Below, piece after piece: positions 9,376 through 18,373 of a stretch of 64,000 bases of DNA. The position numbers and the translations under genes are program-made. Source of the DNA: Sporosarcina highlanderae (lineage in GTDB: Bacteria; Bacillota; Bacilli; Bacillales_A; Planococcaceae); NCBI RefSeq assembly GCF_030433715.1, contig NZ_JAROCC010000004.1, positions 1 to 64,000 of the forward strand, given 5' to 3'. Below the pieces are notes generated by a model. The model was not told the origin of the DNA and did not search any database. It saw only the letters and a program-made list of their open reading frames with translations. Each line of letters starts with the position of its first letter. The stretch's first letter is position 1.

Positions 9376-11190
9376 CTACATTGCCGATAATGATTTCCGG
9401 AGCTGCATTATTTCCCTGGCCAGCTCCAGTGCCCGGGTATGATCGTTCATCTTTTCCGCTTCTTTTTGTTCGTGCATCATCTCGTCAATGCATCTTCTAA
9501 TTTTATGTTTTTCGAGATGGTGTATGCAATCACGGATCTCTTGCTCAGCAAATTCTGGATCCCTATCAAGCAGTGCCGCTTCCATGACGATTTTTCGGAG
9601 TTCACGATCCTCCAAAGACTCTGCGAATCTGTGGAAATCCGGCTCACCCGATTGTTCATAAAAGCCAGCTAATTTCACAAAGATCGTGGTGTATACTTCT
9701 TGTAAGAAAAGATCTTGATGATTTTCACGAATCCTATCAAATAAATTACCGTCATTTAACAGATGGCATAATAAGAGTCGTTCTGCACGATCAATGCCGC
9801 TTTGCTGTCGTTCCGGCATTTTAACTGCAATCCGAGTGGCTTGTCCACTTAGTTGATTCGACTTTTCCTGTTTTGCCTGCTGACCGACTTTTTTTATTAA
9901 TTGTTCATTTAAAGCGCTCGACGACACCCCAGTTTCGGTTGATAATTGACGTATCATTAAATCACGTTCCACTGGTGATACTTTCGGAGCAAGCTCTTCT
10001 ATCACTTCATGAATATATTGCAACACATCATTTTCATGGGATAAATTCTTTGACCTTTTGTAGTAGGCCATAATGAACGACATATATGAATGAGGATTCC
10101 CCAATACTTTTTCAGTAAATGCTTCTCCACCATTTACAGAAATATACTCATCCGGATCCATTTTCCCCGGCAAAAGGGCAATTTGTGCATTTAGACCTTT
10201 TTGTGCTGAAAGGAGAGCAAACCTTTTGGCGGCCTCCCAGCCGGCGTCATCGCCATCACAACAGATGATAAGTTGATTGGCAATTCTTTTCAATTTTGTT
10301 AGGTGCGTGTCAGACAAGGATGTACCCATGACTGCAACGCTATTCATGATTCCGACTTTTTCTGCGGCAATCGTGTCCATAAAACCTTCGAACAGTATTA
10401 CTTTACCCGATTTCCGGACATTAAGACGTGCATGATGAAAATTATAAAGCAAATGACTTTTTTCAAAAATGGGTGTTTCCGGGCTATTCAAGTACTTTGC
10501 TTCCTCTTTGGACTCTGATAAAATTCTTCCGGAAAAACCAACTACATTTCCATTATCGTCATGTAATGGGAACATAATACGTCCTCGGAATCTATCGAAA
10601 TACCCAGTCCCGTCATTTTTCATAACACAAAGTCCGGCGCGCTCCATCTCCTTCATCTCAAATTTCTTCCGCTGTAGAAGCTGGGTTAGCACTTCCCGGT
10701 CATCAAGCGACCATCCTATACCATACTTTTCGATAAGTTCACGGGAAAATCCTCTTTGTTCCAAATAATATAATGCTTTTTCACCCTCCACTGTATTTAG
10801 CAATAAATGACTATAAAAATTCGCCGCAAGTGCATGGGCGTCAATCATATGCTGAAAGTCACTTGTCTTCCCATATCTTGAACGGTCGCCAACTGATATT
10901 TCCAACTCAACGCCGACCCGCTCTGCAAGTTTGGAAACTGCTTCTGTAAACGGACTGTTTTCAATATCCATGACGAATGTTATAGCATTGCCACTAGCTC
11001 CACAGCCAAAGCAATGAAACAATTGTTTATCTTCAGCTACCGAAAAGGATGGTGTGCTTTCACCGTGAAACGGACATAACCCAAACCAATTCTTTCCCCT
11101 TTTCGTCAGTTGAACATATTCACCGATTAAGTCGACTATGTCTGTCTTGGATCGGATTTCTTCAATTGTTTCTTCGGGAATTTTAGACAT
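9376..11190 (-). CDS. dnaG: DNA primase
   Basis: Makes RNA primers for replication. 604 residues. CHC2 zinc finger with Cys39, His42, Cys60 and Cys63; RNA polymerase core with YGIGWSLD and GYFDRFRGRIMFPLHD; TOPRIM domain with LFEGFMDTIAAEKVG and CCDGDDAGWEAAKR then GKMDPDEY; and a C-terminal helicase-interaction region containing LLCHLLND. The ATG has GGTGAT upstream. It precedes rpoD in the same transcript. Confidence 0.97.
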   Translation of the reverse strand: MSKIPEETIEEIRSKTDIVDLIGEYVQLTKRGKNWFGLCPFHGESTPSFSVAEDKQLFHCFGCGASGNAITFVMDIENSPFTEAVSKLAERVGVELEISVGDRSRYGKTSDFQHMIDAHALAANFYSHLLLNTVEGEKALYYLEQRGFSRELIEKYGIGWSLDDREVLTQLLQRKKFEMKEMERAGLCVMKNDGTGYFDRFRGRIMFPLHDDNGNVVGFSGRILSESKEEAKYLNSPETPIFEKSHLLYNFHHARLNVRKSGKVILFEGFMDTIAAEKVGIMNSVAVMGTSLSDTHLTKLKRIANQLIICCDGDDAGWEAAKRFALLSAQKGLNAQIALLPGKMDPDEYISVNGGEAFTEKVLGNPHSYMSFIMAYYKRSKNLSHENDVLQYIHEVIEELAPKVSPVERDLMIRQLSTETGVSSSALNEQLIKKVGQQAKQEKSNQLSGQATRIAVKMPERQQSGIDRAERLLLCHLLNDGNLFDRIRENHQDLFLQEVYTTIFVKLAGFYEQSGEPDFHRFAESLEDRELRKIVMEAALLDRDPEFAEQEIRDCIHHLEKHKIRRCIDEMMHEQKEAEKMNDHTRALELAREIMQLRKSLSAM

Positions 11191-11335
11191 CGTATCACCA
11201 TTCCCCTCTTACATACTTCTATTCGGGATAGTTTTCATAAATCCTGCTTATTCGACAAAAAAAGTTATTATAATTACATCCTTAACAAATTCTATAAAAT
11301 TTACACCCAGTTTACTATTGTACACAATCCGCAAA

Positions 11336-11373
11336 AAAGAACCAACCATTTCTCATCGGGTGGTCCTTCTTTT
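11336..11373 (-). terminator. Terminator after yqfL
   Basis: An imperfect stem (AAGAACCAACC with GGGTGGTCCTTCTT) is followed on the minus strand by a TTTTTT run. It lies just past the yqfL stop and separates ccpN-yqfL from dnaG-rpoD. Confidence 0.75.
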
Positions 11374-11379
11374 CATATT

Positions 11380-12192
11380 TTATCGTCTTGAAGATAGTTC
11401 GCTTAAAATCAGGTTTGCAGTTTCTTCTACAGCCCGATTAGACACATCAATCACTTTACAGCCAATTTTTGAAACTACAGTCTCAAAATGGTCAAGTTCT
11501 TGTTTAATCCGATCGATTCGCGCATAATTTGCATCGTCCTTCAATCCAAGAGCAATCAGTCTTTCTTTACGGATAGAATTTAATACATTCGGTGAAATGA
11601 CCAAACCAAAGCATTTCTTCGGGTCGATCTTATATAATTCCTCCGGTGGATCTACTTCAGGAACAAGTGGAACATTCGCCACTTTAAAACTGCGATGTGC
11701 AAGATATTGGGATAGCGGGGTCTTTGAAGTTCTAGACACTCCGACTAAAACAATGTCAGCTTTCAACACGCCTCTTGGGTCTCGCCCGTCATCGTATTTC
11801 ACCGCAAATTCTATCGCTTCGATCTTTTTGAAATAATCTTCATCCAACTGACGGACTAACCCGGGTTCCTCTTTTGGTTTTTCATTGAGCGAGTGACCGA
11901 TCCCTTGAACAATCGGTCCTAATAAATCTATGCAAGTTAATCCATTTAGTTGGCATTCCTGTTTAAGTTTCTCACGCATGGAGCCCTTCACCAAAGTATA
12001 GATGATAATGGCTTGTTGTTGTTTAGCCAAATACGCTATTTCTCGCAGTTGGGATTTATCTTCAACATGCGAAAAACGTTTCATCGATACAGTTTCAAGG
12101 TCCTGTCTGAACTGGCACGCTGCTGCCTTGGCAACTAAGTCTGCTGTCTCACCGACTGAATCGGAAACGATGAACAATGTTAACTTTCTCAT
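11380..12192 (-). CDS. yqfL: Pyruvate phosphate dikinase regulatory protein
   Basis: DUF299 bifunctional Ser/Thr kinase/phosphorylase family that switches PPDK or PEP synthase on and off by reversible phosphorylation. 270 residues, usual length. It opens with [18 protein letters not shown], and the P-loop [15 protein letters not shown] lies near residue 155. The GIDPKK-like [13 protein letters not shown] segment follows. In B. subtilis the neighbouring ccpN-yqfL pair acts together on gluconeogenic flux; the same adjacency here suggests the same link. AAGGAGTG precedes the ATG. Confidence 0.92.
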   Translation of the reverse strand: MRKLTLFIVSDSVGETADLVAKAAACQFRQDLETVSMKRFSHVEDKSQLREIAYLAKQQQAIIIYTLVKGSMREKLKQECQLNGLTCIDLLGPIVQGIGHSLNEKPKEEPGLVRQLDEDYFKKIEAIEFAVKYDDGRDPRGVLKADIVLVGVSRTSKTPLSQYLAHRSFKVANVPLVPEVDPPEELYKIDPKKCFGLVISPNVLNSIRKERLIALGLKDDANYARIDRIKQELDHFETVVSKIGCKVIDVSNRAVEETANLILSELSSRR

Positions 12193-12232
12193 TGTATCAC
12201 TCCTTTTTCATTATGCTCTAAAGGCACACCGC

Positions 12233-12862
12233 TTATAATTCATGTTCTTCTGCAAGTGAAAGGAAAGCCCGTGTAATATTTGTCTTTGTGATTCTTCCAA
12301 CCACTTCCAGTCCTTCCGCTCTAACGTAAATAACAGGAAGTGAATCTATTTGTTGATCAATCATTTTTTTCGCCGCTTGAATTAGTGAATCCTGCTTTTT
12401 ACAATATGTAATATTTGGCATTCTCGTCATAATGACATGTACCGGGATTTTATCAAGTTCACTGTTACCAAGACTTGTTCTTAATAGATCCTTTCTGGAT
12501 AGGACACCCGTTAGAAACGAGTTTTGATCCACAACAAACAAGGTGCCTACATCATCCAAAAACATTTGGCAGATAGCGTCATAGACTGTAACATTTTCAT
12601 GCACAACAACAGGAATGGATTGGAAGTCACCGACCTTCATCCCAATCATGCCATCCGCTATTGATTGGGCCGGTTTTTTCCCAGAATAGAAATAGCCGAC
12701 ACGCGGCCGTGCATCCAAATAACCCGCCATCGTTAAAATTGCTAAATCAGGCCGTATCGTTGCTCTAGCTAGATTTAGCCTTTCAGCTATCTGTTCACCA
12801 GTAATAGGACCATCTAATTTTACAATTTCAAGGATTTCCGTCTGGCGCTTATTCAATTCCAT
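12233..12862 (-). CDS. ccpN: Transcriptional repressor CcpN
   Basis: Repressor of gluconeogenic genes (gapB, pckA and sr1 in B. subtilis). 209 residues from the chosen ATG. The N-terminal winged helix-turn-helix covers about residues 1-60 (RQTEILEIVKLDGPITGEQIAERL, shown here only in part: ITGEQIAERLNLARATIR). Two CBS domains follow (VTVYDAICQMF...; SLIQAAKKMIDQQIDSLPV). AGGGCGGTGA precedes the ATG at 12862; the longer in-frame start 17 codons upstream has no such site. Its upstream side is the accessory island. Confidence 0.92.
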   Translation of the reverse strand: MELNKRQTEILEIVKLDGPITGEQIAERLNLARATIRPDLAILTMAGYLDARPRVGYFYSGKKPAQSIADGMIGMKVGDFQSIPVVVHENVTVYDAICQMFLDDVGTLFVVDQNSFLTGVLSRKDLLRTSLGNSELDKIPVHVIMTRMPNITYCKKQDSLIQAAKKMIDQQIDSLPVIYVRAEGLEVVGRITKTNITRAFLSLAEEHEL

Positions 12863-12951
12863 ATGAATCACCGCCCTAATCGTTCGATAATAGATACTTG
12901 AATAGTATAGCATTTTACAACAATAATTCCTAACTCAATGGCTTGATACAC

Positions 12952-13085
12952 GTTGATTTCCGCTTCAGGCGGACGCTTTCCGCCGGCATGGCTTGAGCCT
13001 CCTCGGTCGCGAAAAGCGTGCGCCCTGCGGGGTCTCAAGGCTCATGCTTTTCCGGCAGGAGTCGCCGCCTTCCGCTCCAATCAAC
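12952..13085 (+). repeat. GC-rich dispersed repeat, copy 1
   Basis: 134-bp element with inverted ends GTTGATT / AATCAAC. The interior is strongly palindromic: GGCTTGAGCC faces GTCTCAAGGCTC, and GGACGCTTTCCGCCGGCATG faces the CATGCTTTTCCGGC side. Its GC content is clearly above its surroundings. Elements with this sequence layout are scattered between genes in many Bacillales genomes; that is prior knowledge, while the second copy at 14389-14515 is visible here. Spurious reading frames across it are often mis-annotated as genes. Confidence 0.85.
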
Positions 13086-13111
13086 TGGAGACACCTAAAA
13101 CTAGGTTCTAA

Positions 13112-13309
13112 AACAATGAGAACTGGTACTTGAAAACGAACAAACCTAACGTAACAGTCAAAGATACTGGAGAAGGTTTGCACTTAACACTTTACAAATC
13201 TACTGGAGCTAGTACTGATCCTTGGACGTTGCAATTTGCACGTAGCCTTAACTTGAAAACCTTTGATAAAATTAGATATTATGAAGGGGAAATACCAATA
13301 GCTCCTTAA
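13112..13309 (+). pseudogene. Headless C-terminal ORF, possible toxin tip
   Basis: 65 codons stay open to a TAA at 13307, but a stop sits at 13109-13111 and there is no ATG or ribosome-binding site. The fragment starts at the edge of the repeat. The encoded peptide (…NWYLKTNKPNVTVKDTGEG… then DPWTLQFARSLNLKTFDKI and YYEGEIPIAP) has ordinary protein composition. I recognise no family. Because an intact small gene with a good ribosome-binding site follows 52 bases later, and a Rhs remnant lies nearby, it may be the C-terminal domain of a polymorphic toxin severed from its body. This is inference. Confidence 0.45.
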
Positions 13310-13361
13310 GAAGGTTCATTAATTCCTCTATAATAAAACAAGGTCAAGGGAGGAACTACAC

Positions 13362-13799
13362 ATGGAAAGGCACCCTACGATGACTATTTGGAAACCTACT
13401 AAAGATTTTGCCGAAGAAATGGGTAAGGCAGTTAAATACAACTTAAGAGTTGAACCTAAAAAAGGGCTAGTCATAACACTGTGTGATATAAGGAAAATGG
13501 AGGTGGATTTTGTTTATGATAGCGGAGTGGAATTTATGGGTGATAGAGTAGTATCTTTTAGATATACTAGTGAGATTCCTATGTCTTACCTTGATTACCC
13601 CAAGGAAAATGTTAGGAATCAATTCGGCCTCATCCTTTTTAAAGCGTTAGACTCTGATTATATAGACAGATTTAAACCCTTTTTTCCAGACGATTTAGCA
13701 CATCGTTTAGAACATCATATTTATCCAGTAGACACAGGGATAATTGAGGTAATTTGTGACTATGAGCCGAGGGTTGTTTTAAATAAGGACACCCGTTAA
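13362..13799 (+). CDS. Unknown 145-aa protein, possible orphan immunity
   Basis: Complete reading frame with AAGGGAGGA placed 6-7 bases before the ATG, so it is probably expressed or recently was. 145 residues, soluble, no signal peptide or membrane segment; mixed alpha/beta with acidic and aromatic content (VDFVYDSGVEFMGDRVVSF, YLDYPKENVRNQFGLILF). I recognise no family. Size, solubility, strand and position just after a severed C-terminal domain fit an immunity protein of a polymorphic toxin, but no motif proves this. It is visibly more AT-rich than the neighbouring core genes, in keeping with transfer. Confidence 0.7.
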   Translation: MERHPTMTIWKPTKDFAEEMGKAVKYNLRVEPKKGLVITLCDIRKMEVDFVYDSGVEFMGDRVVSFRYTSEIPMSYLDYPKENVRNQFGLILFKALDSDYIDRFKPFFPDDLAHRLEHHIYPVDTGIIEVICDYEPRVVLNKDTR

Positions 13800-13851
13800 T
13801 TGAAAATTTTTAAAGTTACTTTAAATCATTTTGTATAAATTCGGGTGCATT

Positions 13852-13912
13852 AGTGAACGGTACCAGGTTCTGAAACAATTCCAATTTCAATGAGGACCTG
13901 GTACCCGACACT
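13852..13912. repeat. 61-bp imperfect palindrome, REP-like
   Basis: AGTG and GGTACCAGGTTCT on the left pair with GGACCTGGTACC and CACT on the right, and an inner GAAA/TTTC extends the stem around a CAATTCCAA loop. A shorter, degenerate relative (AGGTTCTAAAACAATGAG then AACTGGTAC) lies at 13103-13130. Such palindromes with GGTACCAGGTTCT-like arms resemble REP elements moved by IS200-like tyrosine transposases; the mover is not in this window. Confidence 0.7.
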
Positions 13913-14049
13913 AACTGTAGTAGAAATACAGTTTAGTTTTAGTGGAAAACGTTTGAATCTCCTTTCCTTTTGGAGTCTTGATACATTCGGTAATGGAATC
14001 CTTTTGAACGTCCATTCCAGATGCGCGTTCAATGATTACTTCCGTTATA

Positions 14050-14199
14050 ACCATCCATTTTATCATAAGAATAGGTAATGGTATTCTTGTCTTTGACAGT
14101 TGCTACAAGTTGATTATTTTCATTGTACTTGTATTCTGTAAATCCAGCATCACTGGTTTGAGTTGTTATTTTGGATACCCGATTTCCAGCTTTATCAAC
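14050..14199 (-). pseudogene. Rhs/YD-repeat protein fragment
   Basis: About 50 codons read as VDKAGNRVSKITTQ, then TEYKYNENNQLVATV and TITYSYDKMDG on the minus strand. The GNR, YxYxxxNQL and TYSYDKM pattern is the tyrosine-aspartate (YD) repeat of Rhs/WapA-type polymorphic toxins. The frame ends at a stop at 14029 and has no plausible start, so this is a remnant of a protein normally of over a thousand residues. It lies antisense to the possible immunity gene, implying rearrangement. Confidence 0.65.
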
Positions 14200-14259
14200 A
14201 AGAATGAAGGGAACCCAAAATAGAGTTTCTAATAATTTCTCTTTGTAAATCAACTTTAA

Positions 14260-14361
14260 AATTTTACAGAGTCTAACAATTTAAAAGAAGACATTGAACT
14301 GTGCAAATCAGATAATTTTCCAATACACTCGCCATTATTTAAACAATTAAAAGCAGCATAG
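14260..14361 (+). pseudogene. Headless 33-codon C-terminal frame
   Basis: Open from just after a TAA at 14257-14259 to a TAG at 14359-14361, with no start codon. The peptide contains LKEDIELCKSDNFPIHSPL and ends FKQLKAA. This could be the tail of another lost gene in the island, for example an immunity gene, but it is too short to assign and may be chance. Confidence 0.25.
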
Positions 14362-14388
14362 GGTTACCAACTTTAAGTTGGATTCCAA

Positions 14389-14515
14389 TTGATTGTAGTG
14401 CAGATTGGCGACTCCAGCGAACGCCGTAACGAAGAACGGCGTTTGCGAGCACAAGCGTAGCGTTGCGAGCAGGAAGCCGTGCCCGCGGAAAGCATCCAAT
14501 CGGAACGGAAATCAA
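14389..14515 (-). repeat. GC-rich dispersed repeat, copy 2 (inverted)
   Basis: 127 bp bounded by TTGATT and AATCAA. Reading the minus strand gives TTGATTTCCG, then GCTTTCCGCGGGCACGGCTT, and near the far end GGAGTCGCC before CAATCAA, matching the edges of the copy at 12952-13085. The centre differs: here it holds two small hairpins (ACGCCGT/ACGGCGT and a GCGAGC…GCGAGC pair). The two copies face each other around the debris island. Confidence 0.8.
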
Positions 14516-14576
14516 TGGTGATATATATATTTTTCTGTTTTTGCACCCTATTATTTTTGTTTAATGGCTATTTGAT

Positions 14577-14605
14577 TTGCAGGTTAACATGAAGCGTGCT
14601 ACACT
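14577..14605 (+). promoter_or_regulatory. Promoter of the glyS leader
   Basis: TTGCAG (14577-14582) and TACACT (14600-14605) are 17 bases apart, and a TGC just before the –10 makes it an extended –10 promoter. It sits directly upstream of the T-box leader. Confidence 0.65.
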
Positions 14606-14609
14606 ATTA

Positions 14610-14810
14610 CTGAATTAAATAGGCGAGGAAAGGCCTATAAGTAATGCCACCAAAGCGAACGGGGATAGTGGAAGCCCGTAACGGCATGAAACGGCAGCCT
14701 GGAGCTTGAAATTGTTAAAGTGGGTTGTTTTTACAACCAATCGAGGTGGAACCGCGGGTCATTATGCACTCGTCCTCGGACTCTATGTCCGGGGATGGGT
14801 GCTTATTTTA
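14610..14810 (+). promoter_or_regulatory. T-box riboswitch, glycine
   Basis: tRNA-sensing leader of glyS. The conserved T-box core AGGTGGAACCGCGG is at 14744-14757. A stem III hairpin (GGGTTGT/ACAACC) lies just before it. The terminator is GCACTCGTCCTCGGAC (14766-14781) with GTCCGGGGATGGGTGC (14787-14802) followed by TTATTTTA. Uncharged tRNA-Gly should stabilise the antiterminator and allow glyS transcription. A GGC codon in GAAACGGCAGCC could be the specifier, but I have not folded stem I. Confidence 0.9.
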
Positions 14811-14826
14811 ATTGGAGGGATTTTTT

Positions 14827-16206
14827 ATGTTGACAATGGAACAAATTGTAAATTTATCGAAACAAAGAGGATTTGTCTTTCCTGGCTCCGATATTTATGG
14901 AGGTTTGGCAAATACATGGGATTACGGTCCTCTTGGGATTGCTTTGAAGAATAACATTAAGCGTGCTTGGTGGCAGAAATTCGTTCAGGAATCCCCTTAT
15001 AACGAAGGCCTTGACGCTGCTATTCTGATGAATCCTAAAGTGTGGGCTGCTTCAGGTCATATCGGTAATTTCAATGATCCGATGATCGATTGTAAGAAAT
15101 GTAAAACTCGTCACCGCGCTGACAAGTTGATCGAAGACGCGTTGGATGAAAAAGGGATTGAACTTGTAGTAGACGGAATGCCATTTGAAAAAATGGAAGA
15201 GCTGATCCAAGAACATACTATCATCTGCCCAAGCTGTGGCGCAATGGACTATACGGGAATCCGCCAGTTCAATCTGATGTTCAAAACTTCACAAGGTGTA
15301 ACGGATTCATCCGCAAACGAAATCTATCTACGCCCAGAAACGGCGCAAGGGATATTCGTCAACTTTAAAAACGTACAGCGTTCCATGCGCAAAAAGATGC
15401 CATTCGGAATTGCACAGATTGGTAAAAGCTTTAGGAATGAAATCACACCTGGTAACTTCACATTCCGTACACGCGAATTCGAACAAATGGAATTGGAATT
15501 CTTCTGTAAACCAGGCGAAGACATGAAATGGTATGAATACTGGAGAGACTTCTCTGAGAAATGGCTATTGGACCTTGGCTTAACAGTCGAAAACATGCGT
15601 CTTCGCGAACATAGTTCAGATGAGCTTTCGCATTACTCGAAGGGCACAGTAGATATTGAATACAAATTCCCATTTGGCTGGGGAGAGTTATGGGGAATCG
15701 CAAACCGAACGGATTTCGACTTATCCAGACACATGGAACATTCCGGTGAAGATTTCCATTATCAAGATCCGGTTACAAACGAAAAGTTCATCCCTTACTG
15801 CATTGAGCCATCTCTTGGAGCGGACCGTGTCACTTTGGCGTTCCTATGTGATGCGTTTGACGAAGAGGAACTTGAGGGTGACGACAAACGTACTGTAATG
15901 CGCTTCCACCCTGCACTGGCCCCTATTAAAGCGGCTGTCCTTCCGTTATCGAAGAAGTTAGCTGAGGGTGCAGATGAAGTGTATGCAGAGCTTCGTAAAC
16001 ACTTTGCTGTCCAGTACGACGATTCCCAGTCAATCGGCCGCCGTTACCGCCGACAAGATGAAATCGGTACACCATTCTGCATCACGTATGACTTCGATTC
16101 CGAAGAAGATCGTCAAGTAACTGTAAGACACCGCGACTCAATGGAACAAGTCCGTATGCCAATCGCAGATGTAAAAGCATACATTGAAAAGCATTTAGTA
16201 TTTTAA
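14827..16206 (+). CDS. glyS: Glycyl-tRNA synthetase, single-chain class II
   Basis: Charges tRNA-Gly. 459 residues from the ATG at 14827 (TTGGAGGG upstream; an in-frame TTG five codons earlier lies on the ribosome-binding site itself). This is the homodimeric alpha2 type found in Staphylococcus and eukaryotes, not the GlyQ/GlyS alpha2beta2 type. Motifs: [18 protein letters not shown] near the start, CKKC…CPSCG zinc-like cysteines, [12 protein letters not shown] (motif 2 area), [19 protein letters not shown], and [10 protein letters not shown] (motif 3); anticodon-binding domain from about 360. It is the only large gene on the plus strand here, opposite to recO and ccpN. Confidence 0.96.
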   Translation: MLTMEQIVNLSKQRGFVFPGSDIYGGLANTWDYGPLGIALKNNIKRAWWQKFVQESPYNEGLDAAILMNPKVWAASGHIGNFNDPMIDCKKCKTRHRADKLIEDALDEKGIELVVDGMPFEKMEELIQEHTIICPSCGAMDYTGIRQFNLMFKTSQGVTDSSANEIYLRPETAQGIFVNFKNVQRSMRKKMPFGIAQIGKSFRNEITPGNFTFRTREFEQMELEFFCKPGEDMKWYEYWRDFSEKWLLDLGLTVENMRLREHSSDELSHYSKGTVDIEYKFPFGWGELWGIANRTDFDLSRHMEHSGEDFHYQDPVTNEKFIPYCIEPSLGADRVTLAFLCDAFDEEELEGDDKRTVMRFHPALAPIKAAVLPLSKKLAEGADEVYAELRKHFAVQYDDSQSIGRRYRRQDEIGTPFCITYDFDSEEDRQVTVRHRDSMEQVRMPIADVKAYIEKHLVF

Positions 16207-16210
16207 TAAC

Positions 16211-16254
16211 AAAAACCACGGGAAAAGGTTATTCGCCTTCATCTCGTGGTTTTT
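16211..16254. terminator. Bidirectional terminator, glyS / recO
   Basis: AAAAACCACG and CGTGGTTTTT form a 10-bp stem that ends in T runs on both strands. The recO stop codon (16229-16231) lies in its loop, so both convergent genes end at the same hairpin. Confidence 0.8.
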
Positions 16255-17014
16255 CTTTTTGTGGTAATAATTCCGGGGTTCTTTCTAATTGATCGAGAAA
16301 TGACCTTGACTTCAAACGGACGCCGACTTGCTCATCATAGACTGTACGAACAATCTTTTTCATAAATTGCTTAGTCGCTTTTTTCAATTTCAACGAACCG
16401 ACCTGCTCAATCGGAACCGTGTAAAAGGTTCGGATCAATCTCAGTTGCGTCGGAGTAATCCGAATAAGATATGGATCGATTTGAAAACAACGATGACAGA
16501 GAAACCCGATTTCTTGGAATGAAAATGCGAATTCACCCTCAGTAGAACCGCAATTCGCGCACTGGTGAAGGACAGGATGCACACCTGCGACAGGCAGCAT
16601 CTTCCATTCAACAAATAGCGATATTGCTTCAGGATCATATTGTTCATTGATCGCATGAAGCGCATCATGCAGCAAGCCAAAAACGTTTGGACTTGCCCCC
16701 CGATCTTCTGTCAGTCTATCGATTAACTCAACAATATAACTTGCATACGCAGTCGCTTCAAGATCTTCCCGGATATGTCGCATGGAATCAATCGGTTCGC
16801 CCTGCTCAAGCGTCCCCATTCCACGTCCTGAACGTAATAGATAAAATCCATATGTGAATGTTTGTGTGACGGCGGCTAAACGACTCGCAGGCTTTTTTGC
16901 GCCTCTTGCCATTGCCGTCATTTTTCCTGCTTCGCGGGTATAAAGCGTTACGATTTTATTCGCTTCACCATAGGGCATGCTTTTTAGAATGATCCCTTCC
17001 CATTTATTCAGCAA
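16229..17014 (-). CDS. recO: DNA repair protein RecO
   Basis: Recombination mediator that, with RecF and RecR, loads RecA on SSB-coated DNA. 261 residues from a TTG at 17014. That start gives MLNKWEG, matching the family N-terminus MLxKxEG, and lies five bases after AGAGGTGA; the GTG three codons earlier overlaps that site. N-terminal OB fold (SMPYGEANKIVTLYTRE, ARGAKKP), a helical middle, and a C4 zinc motif CANCG…CHRCF around residues 148-173. It follows era in the era-recO order typical of Bacillales. Confidence 0.92.
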   Translation of the reverse strand: MLNKWEGIILKSMPYGEANKIVTLYTREAGKMTAMARGAKKPASRLAAVTQTFTYGFYLLRSGRGMGTLEQGEPIDSMRHIREDLEATAYASYIVELIDRLTEDRGASPNVFGLLHDALHAINEQYDPEAISLFVEWKMLPVAGVHPVLHQCANCGSTEGEFAFSFQEIGFLCHRCFQIDPYLIRITPTQLRLIRTFYTVPIEQVGSLKLKKATKQFMKKIVRTVYDEQVGVRLKSRSFLDQLERTPELLPQKEKPRDEGE

Positions 17015-17040
17015 GACCGTCACCTCTTTTCATTAGCCGA

Positions 17041-18373
<1,333 letters not shown>

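Larger units (their letters stand above)
12914..13361. other. Gene-poor stretch: repeat plus gene fragment
   Basis: The 448 bases between ccpN and the immunity-like gene hold the 134-bp GC-rich repeat (12952-13085), a degenerate palindrome (13096-13130), and a headless C-terminal reading frame (13112-13309). A ribosome-binding site for the next gene closes it. I see no complete gene in this stretch. Confidence 0.8.
13800..14576. other. Non-coding debris region
   Basis: This ~780-base stretch holds no complete gene. In order: an AT-rich run, a 61-bp palindrome (13852-13912), an antisense Rhs fragment (14050-14199), a headless 33-codon frame (14260-14361), an inverted copy of the GC-rich repeat (14389-14515), and an AT-rich segment just before the glyS promoter. 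Confidence 0.8.

Noticed and set aside
12965..13183. 72-codon minus-strand frame across repeat copy 1
   Set aside because: It runs through the palindromic GC-rich repeat, has no ribosome-binding site, and the peptide is the familiar Arg/Pro/Ser-rich artefact of this element.
13850..14032. 60-codon minus-strand frame beside the Rhs remnant
   Set aside because: Ends inside the REP-like palindrome, no ribosome-binding site, no YD pattern; probably chance.
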